From NCBI GenBank assembly GCA_963681505.1, contig OY811980.1:1374542-1438541 (forward strand): 64,000 nt of DNA, read 5' to 3'. Numbering within the stretch: the stretch's first letter is position 1; every line of letters starts with the position of its first letter. The translations under genes and the position numbers were made by a program. This document shows positions 43,698 through 56,200 of this stretch, one piece after another. The notes below the pieces were generated by a model. The model had not been told where the DNA came from and did no database searches. It saw only the letters and a list, made by a program, of their open reading frames with translations. This DNA is from Eunapius fragilis. Its lineage: Eukaryota; Porifera; Demospongiae; Spongillida; Spongillidae.

Positions 43698-46600
43698 ATG
43701 TTAGTAGTGGATATCGCAATAAGAATGGAAGATAACTTGCCAAGAAGGCGACCGAGGAGTGCTTCGTGCGTTGCTCTCCGCCAAGCTTTGTCCCAGCTTA
43801 CCAGGCTGAGCGACTTCAAAACGGAAAAGATAGGCGGAGGATTTTTTGCGGATGTGTATAAGGTGAGGTAAAGCTGGCAAGCGGGTGTAAGGGACTGGAG
43901 TACAAACGGTAGTGCGCGGGTCTAGTTGTCAGCATAGTGCTATTTACCGCCAATGTACATGAGCCGCGTCGCTGCATACATATAGGTAGAGCACACAAAC
44001 ACCGGAGAAGTGATGGTGCTAAAGATGAACAAACATCGGAAAAATAGCAGACAGATGCTCTGCGAGATTCAGCTCCTCAACCGACTCTCCCACCCTAACA
44101 TACTAGGGTAAGTGCAGGCGTGACTTTGTGCGCGCGCAACGCGGGCGCGCTCAAACTAATACAGCACCGGCATAGGCCGAAAGCGTTTGCCTAGTATAGT
44201 ATGAAATGCTGACTCTAGTTTGGGAGTTGCAGCCGAACCCCAGGCAGTCGCCTCGCAACGGACCGCACATGACATAATGTAACCTTGTGGTGCACCTCTG
44301 CATAGAATTTGCGAATAGGCTTTATTGTAAGTTGCGTTAGTACGGTAAAGGCAGTCGGCCAGCTATCGCTATATTTACGATAAACATAATACATTTAAAT
44401 GGTGCTATTACTGTTGGTGTTGGAATACACTGTAAGCGTTGAGCGGGTTAGTGTTAACACCTAGGGAGGTGGGGGTGGGGGATCGTTTTCCACGCATCAT
44501 GTAATGGGGCCATATTATTCTCTTCCTTGTCCCCCCTCCCCCCCTCCCCCCCACTCCATCTCTCTCCCTCTTTAACTTCACTTTGTCCTCAGGTTTAGGG
44601 GGTCCTGCGTACATGAAGGCCAGTTGCACGCACTGACAGAGGTAAGACCGCACTGTTAACCCCCTTGCCATTTTACAACACGCTGTGTTTTAGTACATAA
44701 ATGGAGGGACCCTCGAGGAACTGCTTCAACACCATGATGTGGAGCTTTCGTGGTGCATGAAAACAAAAATTGCCAAGGACATAGCTGAAGGAATGAACTA
44801 CCTTCACTCCAGAGGAATATTCCATCGGGATTTGACTTCAAGGGTAAGAGAGTTGGTTTAGTGACCGTTCCCTGGGTGACGTGGGCTATGGGTATTCATT
44901 ACACACACAAGCTCATTCATAGGTACACGAATTGTCAAGTGAATTTATTATTGCAGGTGTGATGACAATATGAAGTGTGTGAGGGTATTGCGTGAAGCAA
45001 GGCGCAGATAGTTGTTGACAAAAGTGAAGGTGTGTGTTTGCCCTTGTGGGTTTGTGGAAGGCCCCCATTACAAGGCGTTGATTGGAAGAGTGTAATTAAT
45101 ACGCACTGTACATGCACACAGAATACTCCGCATCAGTCCATCATGTTTTGTATAGCGTCAGTTTGGTTAGGTGCGACCATTCCTTACTCAGAACTGCCTC
45201 ATCCAACATGAACCAAATGGTACCCTTAAGGCAGTGGTTGCTGACTTTGGACTTGCAGCAAAGATCAAGGACGCAAGGTACTTGTAGGGAAGAGGCAGGA
45301 TATAGCAGGGAGGTGTTTCTAACATCCTGATCCATCTATCGCTTGTGTGTGTGTGTGTGTGTGTGTGCGTGTGTGTGTGTGCGTGTGTGTGTGTGTGCGT
45401 GTGCGTGCGTGTAGCTAGCATATCTTTTGCCCATCCAAGGATGCCTCTAGTTATTAGTCAAATGCAGCTTCATACTCATTGGGGGATCACAGCAGTGATG
45501 TCATATTCTGCCTTTTTTTTTTAGTTTCAGAATGTTTGCTTTTGCTAGCACATTTTATATATGCCAGTTGACCTTTCACAGCCGAGTTACTACAGGCAGT
45601 TTGGGGCATCTAAAACCATTAATGTGTTATGCATTAGAGAAGCTATGGATACTGGAATGGGAAGTGATTGTGTAAAATGTATGTGTGATGGACAGTATAC
45701 GTTTTTGGTGGATATGGTGGCATCACCCAATGGCTTGCATTGATGCCCAAAAATAGAAGTTGCATGGTCCATTAATGATGTGGTGGCGGTATAGCTAACG
45801 AGGGGGGTGGGGGGTGTGGCACCCTGCTCTTTGCGATCATTTCACCTTGCTTTTGTGTTTGAAGGCGTGTTTCATTTATGGTCACAAACAACATTAATTC
45901 TGCTTGCTTGCTGTTGCTATGGTGAGGCCCAGGCCCACGCCTACTTGGTGTGCTCTGAGAGCTACGCCCATTTGCACAATTTCACAAGCGATACAAGCGT
46001 CCTTTTGGTGTGTGGAATTTTTGATGGCCCCAATAAAAAATGTGCTAGTTGTGTCATGAGGGGTGAGACAGTTATTCACTTTATGACCCTTTCGTTCTCT
46101 TTCTTACAACAGAGGACACAGTCATCATACAGAGGTGGTGGGCACCCCATACTGGATGGCACCAGAGTGCCTCAACGGAAAGGAGTACTGCGAAAAGGCC
46201 GACGTGTTTTCCTACGGCATCATTCTTGCCGAGACCTTGGCACAGATTCCAGCAGATCCTGACATCATGCCAAGAACAAAGGTATGCAAGTTTGTTTACA
46301 CAGCAAACCACACCTGCTGAGCATGTTGTGTTGTTGTAATGAAGAGGTCTGTGCCCCTGGGCTATGCTTGCCCTGCCCAGAGTGGTTTACTAGTTATAAG
46401 GGGGGGAGAGGGCCAAGATATCTTACAAGCAAATGCATGAACACGTGTGCAGTGTTTTGCAGTACTGTATGTGTTTCTTGTATGTGAGCGGGGTGTGTTT
46501 CCGGCATGTGTCTCTAACATCTATCCGTTCTGGGTGCACATTTCAGTGCAATGTGTGTATGTGTGTGTGTGTGTGTGCATGTGTATGTGTGTGCATGTGT

Positions 46601-46928
46601 ATGTGTGTGCGTGTGTATGTGTCTGGTGCATTGTGTGATTTGTCTTCAGGCACATTCTTGTGCATGTCAGTTTAAAAAATGTGTCAATCTTGTGCTTCAG
46701 CGTCTTGTTTGTTGTGGAATTTCATTTAGTGGTGGTGAATCCTCATTCATTAGGCATAAGGAATTTTGTTGAGTAGTCATTGCTGGCAGACATTGGATTC
46801 ATTGATGAGTTTTTATTTGTTCTATCTCGGGGTGTACACAGCAATATGGTATGGACTATGAAAAACTGAAGAAACTTTGTGCAGGGTGTCCAGAGGGACT
46901 TTGGGATGTGATGTACAGATGCTCCCAG

Positions 46929-46995
<67 letters not shown>

Positions 46996-48213
46996 AACAC
47001 ACACACACACACACAACACACTGCATGTCGCGTTGGTCACAAAAATCTCTCCCTTCCCGTGCAGATCGACCCAAACGTCCGTCCAACCTTTGTGGCAGTG
47101 GTGCTCTGTCTGGTCACAGTGTGCCCAGATGATGACATCAGAAGCTGTCAGTCAGAACCGGCCATCATGCGTGACCTCGAAGACAGCTGCTGCAGCTCAG
47201 TGGGTACAACAGACCTGGTACAGGACATCCAGACTTCCTCCCCCACCAGTAGTAGCCCCTCCCATCGATGGTCTGCCGGCAGCCTGAGTGGGCAGGGCCC
47301 AGCCGACATCGTCCACCCTCCAAGGGTGGCCCCCGAGGTAACCATGAGCGATGAAGCCGCAGACGATCTGCAGTGCAGGAGGGTGCAGGACATCCGGAGG
47401 GGGGCGACAGGTGTGGGAGTGGTGGTGGGCAGCACTGGAGCCACCCAGCGCCACCAAGTCCCCCTGGAGTCAAAGGAGCACGTCGGGTCTGGGGACTGCA
47501 CCCCAGTGGCACACCTGAGTCCTCCCATGGAGTGCCGTCGGTTTGGTGGAAGGATGCTGAGAAGTGGGTGTGCCACTTGTGGCGTTGGGCTACCCCTTGC
47601 CAGGGTGCAGACTGCACCAGAACTCACAAAGCCCTGCGGTCGCGCACATTTGTCCTGCTGCGTGGAGAAGACTGCATCTGAAACCTTGACTGACGGAGAA
47701 CTGACGTCTCTGCCTTGTGATGGGAGTGCCACAGCACTCATGTGCGAAAGCAGCCCGTTGTCCAGCCCTGAACACGCTCCCTGTAGCCCTTGGATACCAT
47801 TTAACACCGTCGACACACCTACTCGTGTTCTAACCTCTCCACTTCCACCAAAGAACTTCCGCTTTTCATTGGAGCTCTCCACAGAACGGCATAGACCACT
47901 GGGGGAAGCAAAGAGCCCACTGCACTCAGTGAATGAAAGACTTGGTTCAGTGTCAAGTGACTATGGGTCTGGCTCGTGTTCACAAAATGGTACTCCCATG
48001 TTCCATGACAACATGCGGTCATGCAGTGTTCCCAGTATCAAGCTTCCAAGAGGACAGTCGACAAACTATTCCCTTCCCCTTGGATCCTGGAGTTCTGACA
48101 GCTCTAGAAGCAGCATATCATCATCGAAATTCTATGATGTAAGACTTCGTAAGAATAGTACCTTCTCTTCTACCCCCAACTTGCTTTCTACTAGCTTCCA
48201 AACTAGCACCTAA
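43698..48213 (+). CDS. TESK: TESK-type dual-specificity protein kinase, 8 exons, 649-658 aa
   Basis: TESK kinases phosphorylate cofilin and regulate actin (known for the family). Exons: 43698-43862, 43986-44107, 44593-44641, 44694-44843, 45192-45277, 46113-46281, 46842-46928 and 47065-48213; all phases fit. Visible motifs: Gly loop [17 protein letters not shown]-equivalent VMVLKMN, helix [15 protein letters not shown], hinge [15 protein letters not shown], catalytic loop HRDLTSRN split by intron 4, DFGLAAKI, activation segment [13 protein letters not shown], and [12 protein letters not shown]. There is no LIM or PDZ domain before the kinase domain, which favours TESK over LIMK. The last exon adds a 380-residue Ser/Pro/Thr-rich tail of low conservation. 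ATG 43698 and ATG 43725 are both in frame; the second has the closer family match. It converges with SPICE1. Confidence 0.92.
43863..46841. other. TESK introns 1-6, non-coding content
   Basis: Between the listed exons: pyrimidine-rich tract (44520-44575), (GT)n with GC interruptions (45343-45413, 66 bp after the exon 5 donor), TG-rich stretch (46549-46620). No transposon was recognised. The 835-bp intron 5 contains short chance frames only. Confidence 0.7.
46929..47064. repeat. TESK intron 7, mostly (CA)n
   Basis: The donor GTAACA runs straight into about 80 bp of CA repeat in a 136-bp intron ending CCGTGCAG. Confidence 0.93.
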
Positions 48214-48391
48214 ACAACTGCATTCAAACAATCTGTGTTATTGTCTGTGCAAAAATTTCATTTTTTTTTTTTTTTTTTAATTGCACAGTAGCGGTATGGG
48301 CACAGTGGCAGTGTATATTAGTGACATAGCATCTGAAAGGTAAAAACACAAGCAAGTAAATGAGAGGTTAAGAATGACAAAAAAGTCGTAA
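48214..48391. other. TESK-SPICE1 convergent 3' region
   Basis: 178 bp between opposing stop codons. It contains a run of about 20 T (48260-48279), preceded on the SPICE1 strand by gtgcaatt and followed by A residues. No canonical AATAAA is visible for either gene, so the poly-A signals may lie inside the opposite gene. Confidence 0.6.
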
Positions 48392-50002
48392 CTATGTTTG
48401 TGCAAGATGTGAAGAAAGAGCGAACCAACCAAGCTTTGTCCCTGCACTCGCCACCTGCAAACACAAGGTGTAAAACATACTAAGCACAACGTGCATGCGA
48501 ACCTTGTCACTGCTGAGTGAGTGATGTTTAGCAGGACTTGAGGCAGTGGCAGCCTTGCCAGCAGCTGCCGTCAGAGGGACCCAGCCTTCCTGCAACCCCT
48601 CAGACTGCTGAAGAGATGTCTTGGCGTGAACCACTGTACCTGGGCCTGACGAAGCTTTCTGCTGGTGCTTACTCAGAGCCTCTTTCTCCTTTTGGATGTC
48701 CTGTAGCACCGACTTCGCCATCAGCGACATTTTTTCCATGGAGACCTGAAGGTCCTCAAGTGTCGGCAAGGTCTGGGAACCAGCGGCTCCCTGCACTTCT
48801 GGAAGCACAGATGACACTGACATGCTCAGGTCAGGAGGAGACAAAGGATATCCCATTTTATTAGAGGGAGCATGCGTAAGTAATGCATTTTCTTTGTGTG
48901 GCTGCAACGGTTCCCTTGGGAAGCAGGACGCGTCTCTTCCCAATGTATATGCAGAAGCACCTGCTTCTGCTGGTGCCCTTGAATATAACGAGACGCTTGG
49001 ACGCATAGGTGTAGCGGTGATTGGGCTAATGTGCCTTGTCCCCTCACCAGCCATCGTCGTGGACAGGCTATTAAACGACGCATCAGCGATGGAGCTGTCA
49101 TCCTGGGAGTGGTGTACTGCGGGCACCACACCACGAGGCAGGGCATCCGATCCACACACCGCGCTGGATTGGAATGAGGACAGAGGAGGGAGCCGCAGTG
49201 CCTGACTCAAGGGAGGTGGATGTGGGGCACACACCTCGGGGGAGAGGGGAGGCCACACCCCACTTGGATGATGTGCCGAGCATGGTATCAAGTGAGGGAC
49301 CTCTAGAAAATGGCCACCCTGAGTACAGTCTGAGAACGGAACAGTCTGAGTACCACTTGCGGAATCCATGTTAACTCTCCCAGGGAAACTACTAGTGCCC
49401 TTGCAACTCATGTTTACTGGATGGCTCGATGGATACTGAGGCTTCTCTGGCTCCATATGGCTTAGGGAATTGGGAGGAATTTTCGGATTACCTGCAGCCA
49501 TGTACGCCAAACCATTCTGTTGCCAACTGTGTATGGCATCTTTACTGGTTGACTGAACATCAAAGTTCACTCTCCTGTCCGAGTCAGATGCACCCCCCTG
49601 ATTTGTAGACACGGGCATTGTGGTGGCGACAACAACATTCGGAGTGACTGTTTTACTCTCGGCAACATCTGCCACTGGGGTAACCCCTACACTTGTTACA
49701 ATCTTGGAACTGTGCATGTCAGAAGGAGGTGGAGGACAATTGCCAGGCGCTGTGGACTTGCTATCACTGCCTCGACCAGCACAACCAGAACTCGTGGCCT
49801 GGCCAGCGTGGTGGTTGGTGTGGCCACCGACCATGGCAGTTAAAGCTGCAGGAATACTTGTACTTTCGGCATTCCTGGTTGCATCAGATGACACAGTTGC
49901 TCTATCATATGTGGCTTCTGGTGAGTGGGCATGCTGTCCGTAATGAGATGGTTGAGATAACAATGGTAGGGTATTCTTGTTTTTCAGATCTAAAATGTCT
50001 TC
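48392..50002 (-). CDS. SPICE1: SPICE1 exons 13-14 (large Ser/Pro-rich C-terminal exon)
   Basis: Begins after acceptor ATACAG with EDILDLKNKN, continuing the coiled coil of exon 12 in phase 0, and runs open to the stop at 48392. It is rich in Ser, Pro, Thr and His with little conservation expected. A 48-nt segment at about 48450-48500 has GT...TTTGCAG ends and is a multiple of three, so it can be spliced or retained without a frame change (AKHHSLSSDK joined to VASAGTKLG if spliced). Confidence 0.75.
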   Translation of the reverse strand, partial: EDILDLKNKNTLPLLSQPSHYGQHAHSPEATYDRATVSSDATRNAESTSIPAALTAMVGGHTNHHAGQATSSGCAGRGSDSKSTAPGNCPPPPSDMHSSKIVTSVGVTPVADVAESKTVTPNVVVATTMPVSTNQGGASDSDRRVNFDVQSTSKDAIHSWQQNGLAYMAAGNPKIPPNSLSHMEPEKPQYPSSHPVNMSCKGTSSFPGRVNMDSASGTQTVPFSDCTQGGHFLEVPHLIPCSAHHPSGVWPPLSPEVCAPHPPPLSQALRLPPLSSFQSSAVCGSDALPRGVVPAVHHSQDDSSIADASFNSLSTTMAGEGTRHISPITATPMRPSVSLYSRAPAEAGASAYTLGRDASCFPREPLQPHKENALLTHAPSNKMGYPLSPPDLSMSVSSVLPEVQGAAGSQTLPTLEDLQVSMEKMSLMAKSVLQDIQKEKEALSKHQQKASSGPGTVVHAKTSLQQSEGLQEGWVPLTAAAGKAATASSPAKHHSLSSDKVRMHVVLSMFYTLCLQVASAGTKLGWFALSSHLAQT

Positions 50003-50176
50003 CTGTATTAGAGGGGAATTTAAACAGCAAATGGTACTGCTACCCCACAGTGCACATATGTATGTAGTTTGTGTACATAACCATCACCACAGCACCATTC
50101 ATCACAACACTACTACCATGCATCACTATAATTAATATCATTGCCATTTTACACAAACACTTAACACACACACACA

Positions 50177-50227
<51 letters not shown>

Positions 50228-53200
50228 CTGCAATTTTCTGACTTGCTGTTGTGTGCTCTCTCTTAGATCACTCAACTCCAGTCCAAGACCACAGTTTTGT
50301 TCTTGCAGCTTAACCAAATCCTTATGGTGGAAATTTCATCCAATAAAAACAGGACAGGTTATTTTATTTTATTTTACTGTGGTAAGAGCTTCCATCAGGT
50401 TCTGCTGGTCATTCATGGTGCTCAAGAGTTGATCACGCAATGCCACTTCTCCTCTCAGCTGAACTTCACTCTGTTGATTTTAAATTAAAATAAACATGTA
50501 CGTCAATTGGACGCCATGTGGACCCAAACATGTGCACAACACCTGATAGCCCAATATGTGTGCGAACAAATGGGAGCATATGTGTATGTACCTCTTTCAA
50601 GTAGTGTGCAAGTTTTGTGATAGCAGTCAACAGTGATGCCGTCAAGCCACTCAATGTCCCTGTCTGATACAAATGCACCATGCACAGTAGTGTCTAGTAC
50701 GACCAATCCCCCTGCCTCCCTCACCTGGAAGGTGGTTGGTTTTTCTGCTGAGAACCGCTTGCCACTAACATTCTCATAGCCCTCCAATTCTGCCTCCAGC
50801 CTGCCTACCATCTTGTTTGGCGGAACAGGACACACTCTGTTGAACACTACCAAACAAACACATATCACTGGTCAGCACAAACAGACCTCTTCAAGCGTAT
50901 CCAGCTGGCTGCCTGACTTGTGTTTGGCACCTTTAGAATTAAACTAGAGCTCAGTGCACATGGGCAAAATTAAAACCACAGACCTTTGGGTCCCTGTGTG
51001 CTGAGAGGCATGGTGCTTGGTGATTCTGACCAATCACGTTGCGAGCGGTGGCGCCCTACTTGAGTGGTGGCAGCCATATTGCCATCAGCAGCCTTGTGGG
51101 ACGTGTGGAGGGGATGTTGGGACGTGTGGAGGGGATGTTGGGACGTGTGGAGGGGATGTTGGGACGTGTGGAGGGGATGTTGGGACGTAGCAGCAGTCTT
51201 CTCACGTCCAGCCGGTCCCTGAACCTCCCCTAAGCCATGTACGGGGGACGATCCTGACTCCAGTGTGTGTTCATTTTGTCCTACACTTGACAGAGGGTGG
51301 ATGGTAGACACTTCGCTCAATCGACCAGCGCTGTCGTCAAACGTTTGAGTTCGCTGCGGTGTCTGGTCTAGTGCACTTCTATCTGGGCTGGCTCGGTACT
51401 TTTTTTCCGCCTCATGAATGAACATATGGAAACGTTTGAGGTCTATGGACGGTGTGTAGCTCCTGGACTCTGGGGTTATGCAATCATCCTCTCCACTAGA
51501 TGACTCTGTACAGGGAATGCACCCAACGTAAAGCAGCAGTTTTTAATGAAAGGGAACAACATGGCAACAAGGTTAAATGACACACATGCATACGTATATG
51601 AATTACAAAGACATGTTTATATAATCTAGATCCCCCAGACGCCAAAGGTGACATCTCGTTTTGCTGCCCCAGCTGTCTCTGTTTATAAAGCTCTTTCTAC
51701 AGCAACGGAAATGCATAGAGAGAAGGTATTTTGGCAACACAACTGAAATGAGAAGGAAAATGCAAATCCTGGTTCCCACCTAGCATTAACACTTGCCTGC
51801 CCTCTCTGGGCACCCAACAAATACATAACTTTCCTTACATATCACAATACTGGTCCATCAACCCTTTGTCATATACAGAAATGCCAAACACACTACTCTT
51901 ATCATAGTAATGAGCTGCAATGGCGTTACATATGCATGCAAGCACTGGGTCGCATCTTTATTTTATAAAATAAATTTTTAAATTTTACAGCTGTACAATG
52001 ATTCTCTTTCTGATTGGTTCCCATTCACCCCAGTACACATATTTTGCTTTCGTTCATCTCTAACCACAAGGATATCTAAAAGTACCTGACGATGATTCAG
52101 GGTCGTTGATGGCTTTTTGCCGTGGGAGCAGGTCCAAAATGCTTTCATCTCGAATACCTCCGGGAGAGCCTTCAACCGTTGGTTTGGGGCCCCCTGCCAT
52201 GCTCTCCTGTATGGTCCTGTACAAGTGGGAAAGCCACCATTTTATAGTAACTGCAAGCACATGTGTGAATGTACCGGTACGTGTGCCTGCATATGTATGT
52301 GTGCACACACGTATCTATTTGCACACTTAAATTAGCAGATGAGTTGCATATGCAAACATGTTGTACTCTAGAGGGAACAACGATAGAAATATGTGCACTT
52401 TCATGAACTGTGCCAATGCATCAGTGACCTCGATTTCGTAAATAAAAAAAATAAACAAGGTTTACCTAAAATAATAAAAAGTAAATAAAACCAGCCAGCA
52501 CTTCCCGACCCACGGTGTAACGCCTTGGCAATGTATCGTTACAAAGCCAACTCGGTTGTCAGCTGAACCAAAAGTGATACACGATGTCAACTTACCATAA
52601 AAGTACTGCATCAGCTCACAACACCACCTTAAAACCACGCATCAAGGTACAATGTACAAACCTACTTTGAGACCCCCAGAGGTGCCACCGGCAGAGATGT
52701 TAGTATCACTTCTTATCCCCCCCCCCCCAAAAAAAAAAATCAAAAACAGAGGCAAGAACCAGGAAGCCATGTTGTTGACTTATACATGTGCATGTATTAG
52801 TGAAGCATGCAGTAAACATCCTGTGTGTCACCACCACACCCTAAAATAGTCCTTCCCTTTACCCCATTGGCGCCTGCCTATTAAATGTGTGCTGGCTGTT
52901 GCATGATTAACTTAAGGATCTTAAGGATCTCAACCACAATATGAGCTATTAAGCAACTTAACAAATTAGCTGAACCCAGACAAAAGAACAGAAAAAAACC
53001 TGCTTGCCTTTCCAGTTTTCTCTTGCTGGCCGTTACGTGCGGCGCTAGTGTGACATTCGGGTGTACTGTGTAACGCTGTGCACACAAGAAAGTACGCAAT
53101 AAAGGAACCAGGTGACACAGCATGTGTGCACATTCACAGCCAACAATTCCAGCATCCAAAGGACTTCTGCCATATTGGCAAATAGTCCACTTGGATGTAC

Positions 53201-56200
53201 AGGTGTGAGTGAGGAATGAGTAATGCAAAAGAAAAAAAAAATAGTGTGGCTTAATTAGGAGGTGAGGCAGAGAAGAAAAGATGAGACATGAGACCCTAAC
53301 CCTAAGTCTACTTTAAAAAAAAAAAAACCCAGCAACATCTTCATCACAGCCGGGGAGGGGGAGGGGGAGGGGGAGGGGGGGGGGGGAAGGGGGGGAAACC
53401 TAACCCTAATGACAAAGCGATGGGCCCCAGGGAAGAGAATCCTGAGCATGGAGAGTGAGGGGAAAGAAGACACATGACAACTCACTACAGGGTCATCTCC
53501 AAAGAGATCCTTGACAACAGCGAGTGCCTTGTCAGACTGGGCTAGGACTTCGTGCAACTGAAGGAAGGAAAAGAAACATGTATATGAACCGATAGGCTTA
53601 GTTGCCATAATTGGCATAGTGCCAATGCAGGGATGGTGAACAGCTAGTGGTGTTGTATGTTGGTAGAACAGCTAGTGGTGTTGTATGTTGGTAGAACAGC
53701 TAGTGGTGTTGTATGTTGGTAGAACAGCTAGTGGTGTTGTATGTTGGTAGAACAGCTAGTGGTGTTGTATGTTGGTAGAACAGCTAGTGGTGTTGTATGT
53801 TGGTAGGGCAGCTAGTGGTGTTGTATGTTGGTAGGACAGCTAGTGGTGTTGTATGTTGGTAGAACAGCTAGTAGTGTTGTATGTTGGTAGAACAGCTAGT
53901 GGTGTTGTATGTTGGTAGGGCAGCTAGTGGTGTTGTATGTTGGTAGAACAGCTAGTGGTGTTGTATGTTGGTAGAACAGCTAGTGGTGTTGTATGTTGGT
54001 AGAACAGCTAGTGGTGTTGTATGTTGGTAGAACAGCTAGTGGTGTTGTATGTTGGTAGGGGCAGCTAGTAGTGTTGTATGTTGGTAGAACAGCTAGTGGT
54101 GTTGTATGTTGGTAGAACAGCTAGTGGTGTTGTATGTTGGTAGGGGCAGCTAGTGGTGTTGTATGTTGGTAGAACAGCTAGTGGTGTTGTATGTTGGTAG
54201 AACAGCTAGTGGTGTTGTATGTTGGTAGGACAGCTAGTGGTGTTGTATGTTGGTAGGGGCAGCTAGTGGTGTTGTATGTTGGTAGAACAGCTAGTGGTGT
54301 TGTATGTTGGTAGGGGCAGCTAGTGGTGTTGTATGTTGGTAGAACAGCTAGTGGTGTTGTATGTTGGTAGAACAGCTAGTGGTGTTGTATGTTGGTAGAA
54401 CAGCTAGTGGTGTTGTATGTTGGTAGGGGCAGCTAGTAGTGTTGTATGTTGGTAGAACAGCTAGTGGTGTTGTATGTTGGTAGAACAGCTAGTGGTGTTG
54501 TATGTTGGTAGGGGCAGCTAGTGGTGTTGTATGTTGGTAGAACAGCTAGTGGTGTTGTATGTTGGTAGAACAGCTAGTGGTGTTGTATGTTGGTAGGACA
54601 GCTAGTGGTGTTGTATGTTGGTAGGGGCAGCTAGTGGTGTTGTATGTTGGTAGAACAGCTAGTGGTGTTGTATGTTGGTAGGGGCAGCTAGTGGTGTTGT
54701 ATGTTGGTAGAACAGCTAGTGGTGTTGTATGTTGGTAGAACAGCTAGTGGTGTTGTATGTTGGTAGAACAGCTAGTGGTGTTGTATGTTGGTAGGGCAGC
54801 TAGTGGTGTTGTATGTTGGTAGAACAGCTAGTGGTGTTGTATGTTGGTAGAACAGCTAGTGGTGTTGTATGTTGGTAGGGCAGCTAGTGGTGTTGTATGT
54901 TGGTAGAACAGCTAGTGGTGTTGTATGTTGGTAGGGGCAGCTAGTGGTGTTGTATGTTGGTAGGGGTAGCTAGTGGTGTTGTATGTTGGTAGGGGCAGCT
55001 AGTGGTGTTGTATGTTGGTAGAACAGCTAGTGGTGTTGTATGTTGGTAGGGCAGCTAGTGGTGTTGTATGTTGGTAGAACAGCTAGTGGTGTTGTATGTT
55101 GGTAGGGGCAGCTAGTGGTGTTGTATGTTGGTAGAACAGCTAGTGGTGTTGTATGTTGGTAGGGGCAGCTAGTGGTGTTGTATGTTGGTAGAACAGCTAG
55201 TGGTGTTGTATGTTGGTAGAACAGCTAGTGGTGTTGTATGTTGGTAGGGGCAGCTAGTGGTGTTGTATGTTGGTAGAACAGCTAGTGGTGTTGTATGTTG
55301 GTAGGGGCAGCTAGTGGTGTTGTATGTTGGTAGAACAGCTAGTGGTGTTGTATGTTGGTAGAACAGCTAGTGGTGTTGTATGTTGGTAGGGGCAGCTAGT
55401 GGTGTTGTATGTTGGTAGAACAGCTAGTGGTGTTGTATGTTGGTAGGGCAGCTAGTGGTGTTGTATGTTGGTAGAACAGCTAGTGGTGTTGTATGTTGGT
55501 AGGGCAGCTAGTGGTGTTGTATGTTGGTAGAACAGCTAGTGGTGTTGTATGTTGGTAGGGGCAGCTAGTGGTGTTGTATGTTGGTAGAACAGCTAGTGGT
55601 GTTGTATGTTGGTAGAACAGCTAGTGGTGTTGTATGTTGGTAGAACAGCTAGTGGTGTTGTATGTTGGTAGGACAGCTAGTGGTGTTGTATGTTGGTAGA
55701 ACAGCTAGTGGTGTTGTATGTTGGTAGAACAGCTAGTGGTGTTGTATGTTGGTAGGGGCAGCTAGTGGTGTTGTATGTTGGTAGAACAGCTAGTGGTGTT
55801 GTATGTTGGTAGGGGCAGCTAGTGGTGTTGTATGTTGGTAGAACAGCTAGTGGTGTTGTATGTTGGTAGAACAGCTAGTGGTGTTGTATGTTGGTAGGGG
55901 CAGCTAGTGGTGTTGTATGTTGGTAGAACAGCTAGTGGTGTTGTATGTTGGTAGAACAGCTAGTGGTGTTGTATGTTGGTAGAACAGCTAGTGGTGTTGT
56001 ATGTTGGTAGAACAGCTAGTGGTGTTGTATGTTGGTAGGGCAGCTAGTGGTGTTGTATGTTGGTAGAACAGCTAGTGGTGTTGTATGTTGGTAGAACAGC
56101 TAGTGGTGTTGTATGTTGGTAGGACAGCTAGTGGTGTTGTATGTTGGTAGGACAGCTAGTGGTGTTGTATGTTGGTAGAACAGCTAGTGGTGTTGTATGT

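Noticed and set aside
47148..47882. 244-codon minus-strand frame
   Set aside because: Shadow of TESK exon 8, whose plus-strand frame is joined in phase to the kinase domain.
49693..50067. 124-codon plus-strand frame
   Set aside because: Antisense to SPICE1 exon 13.
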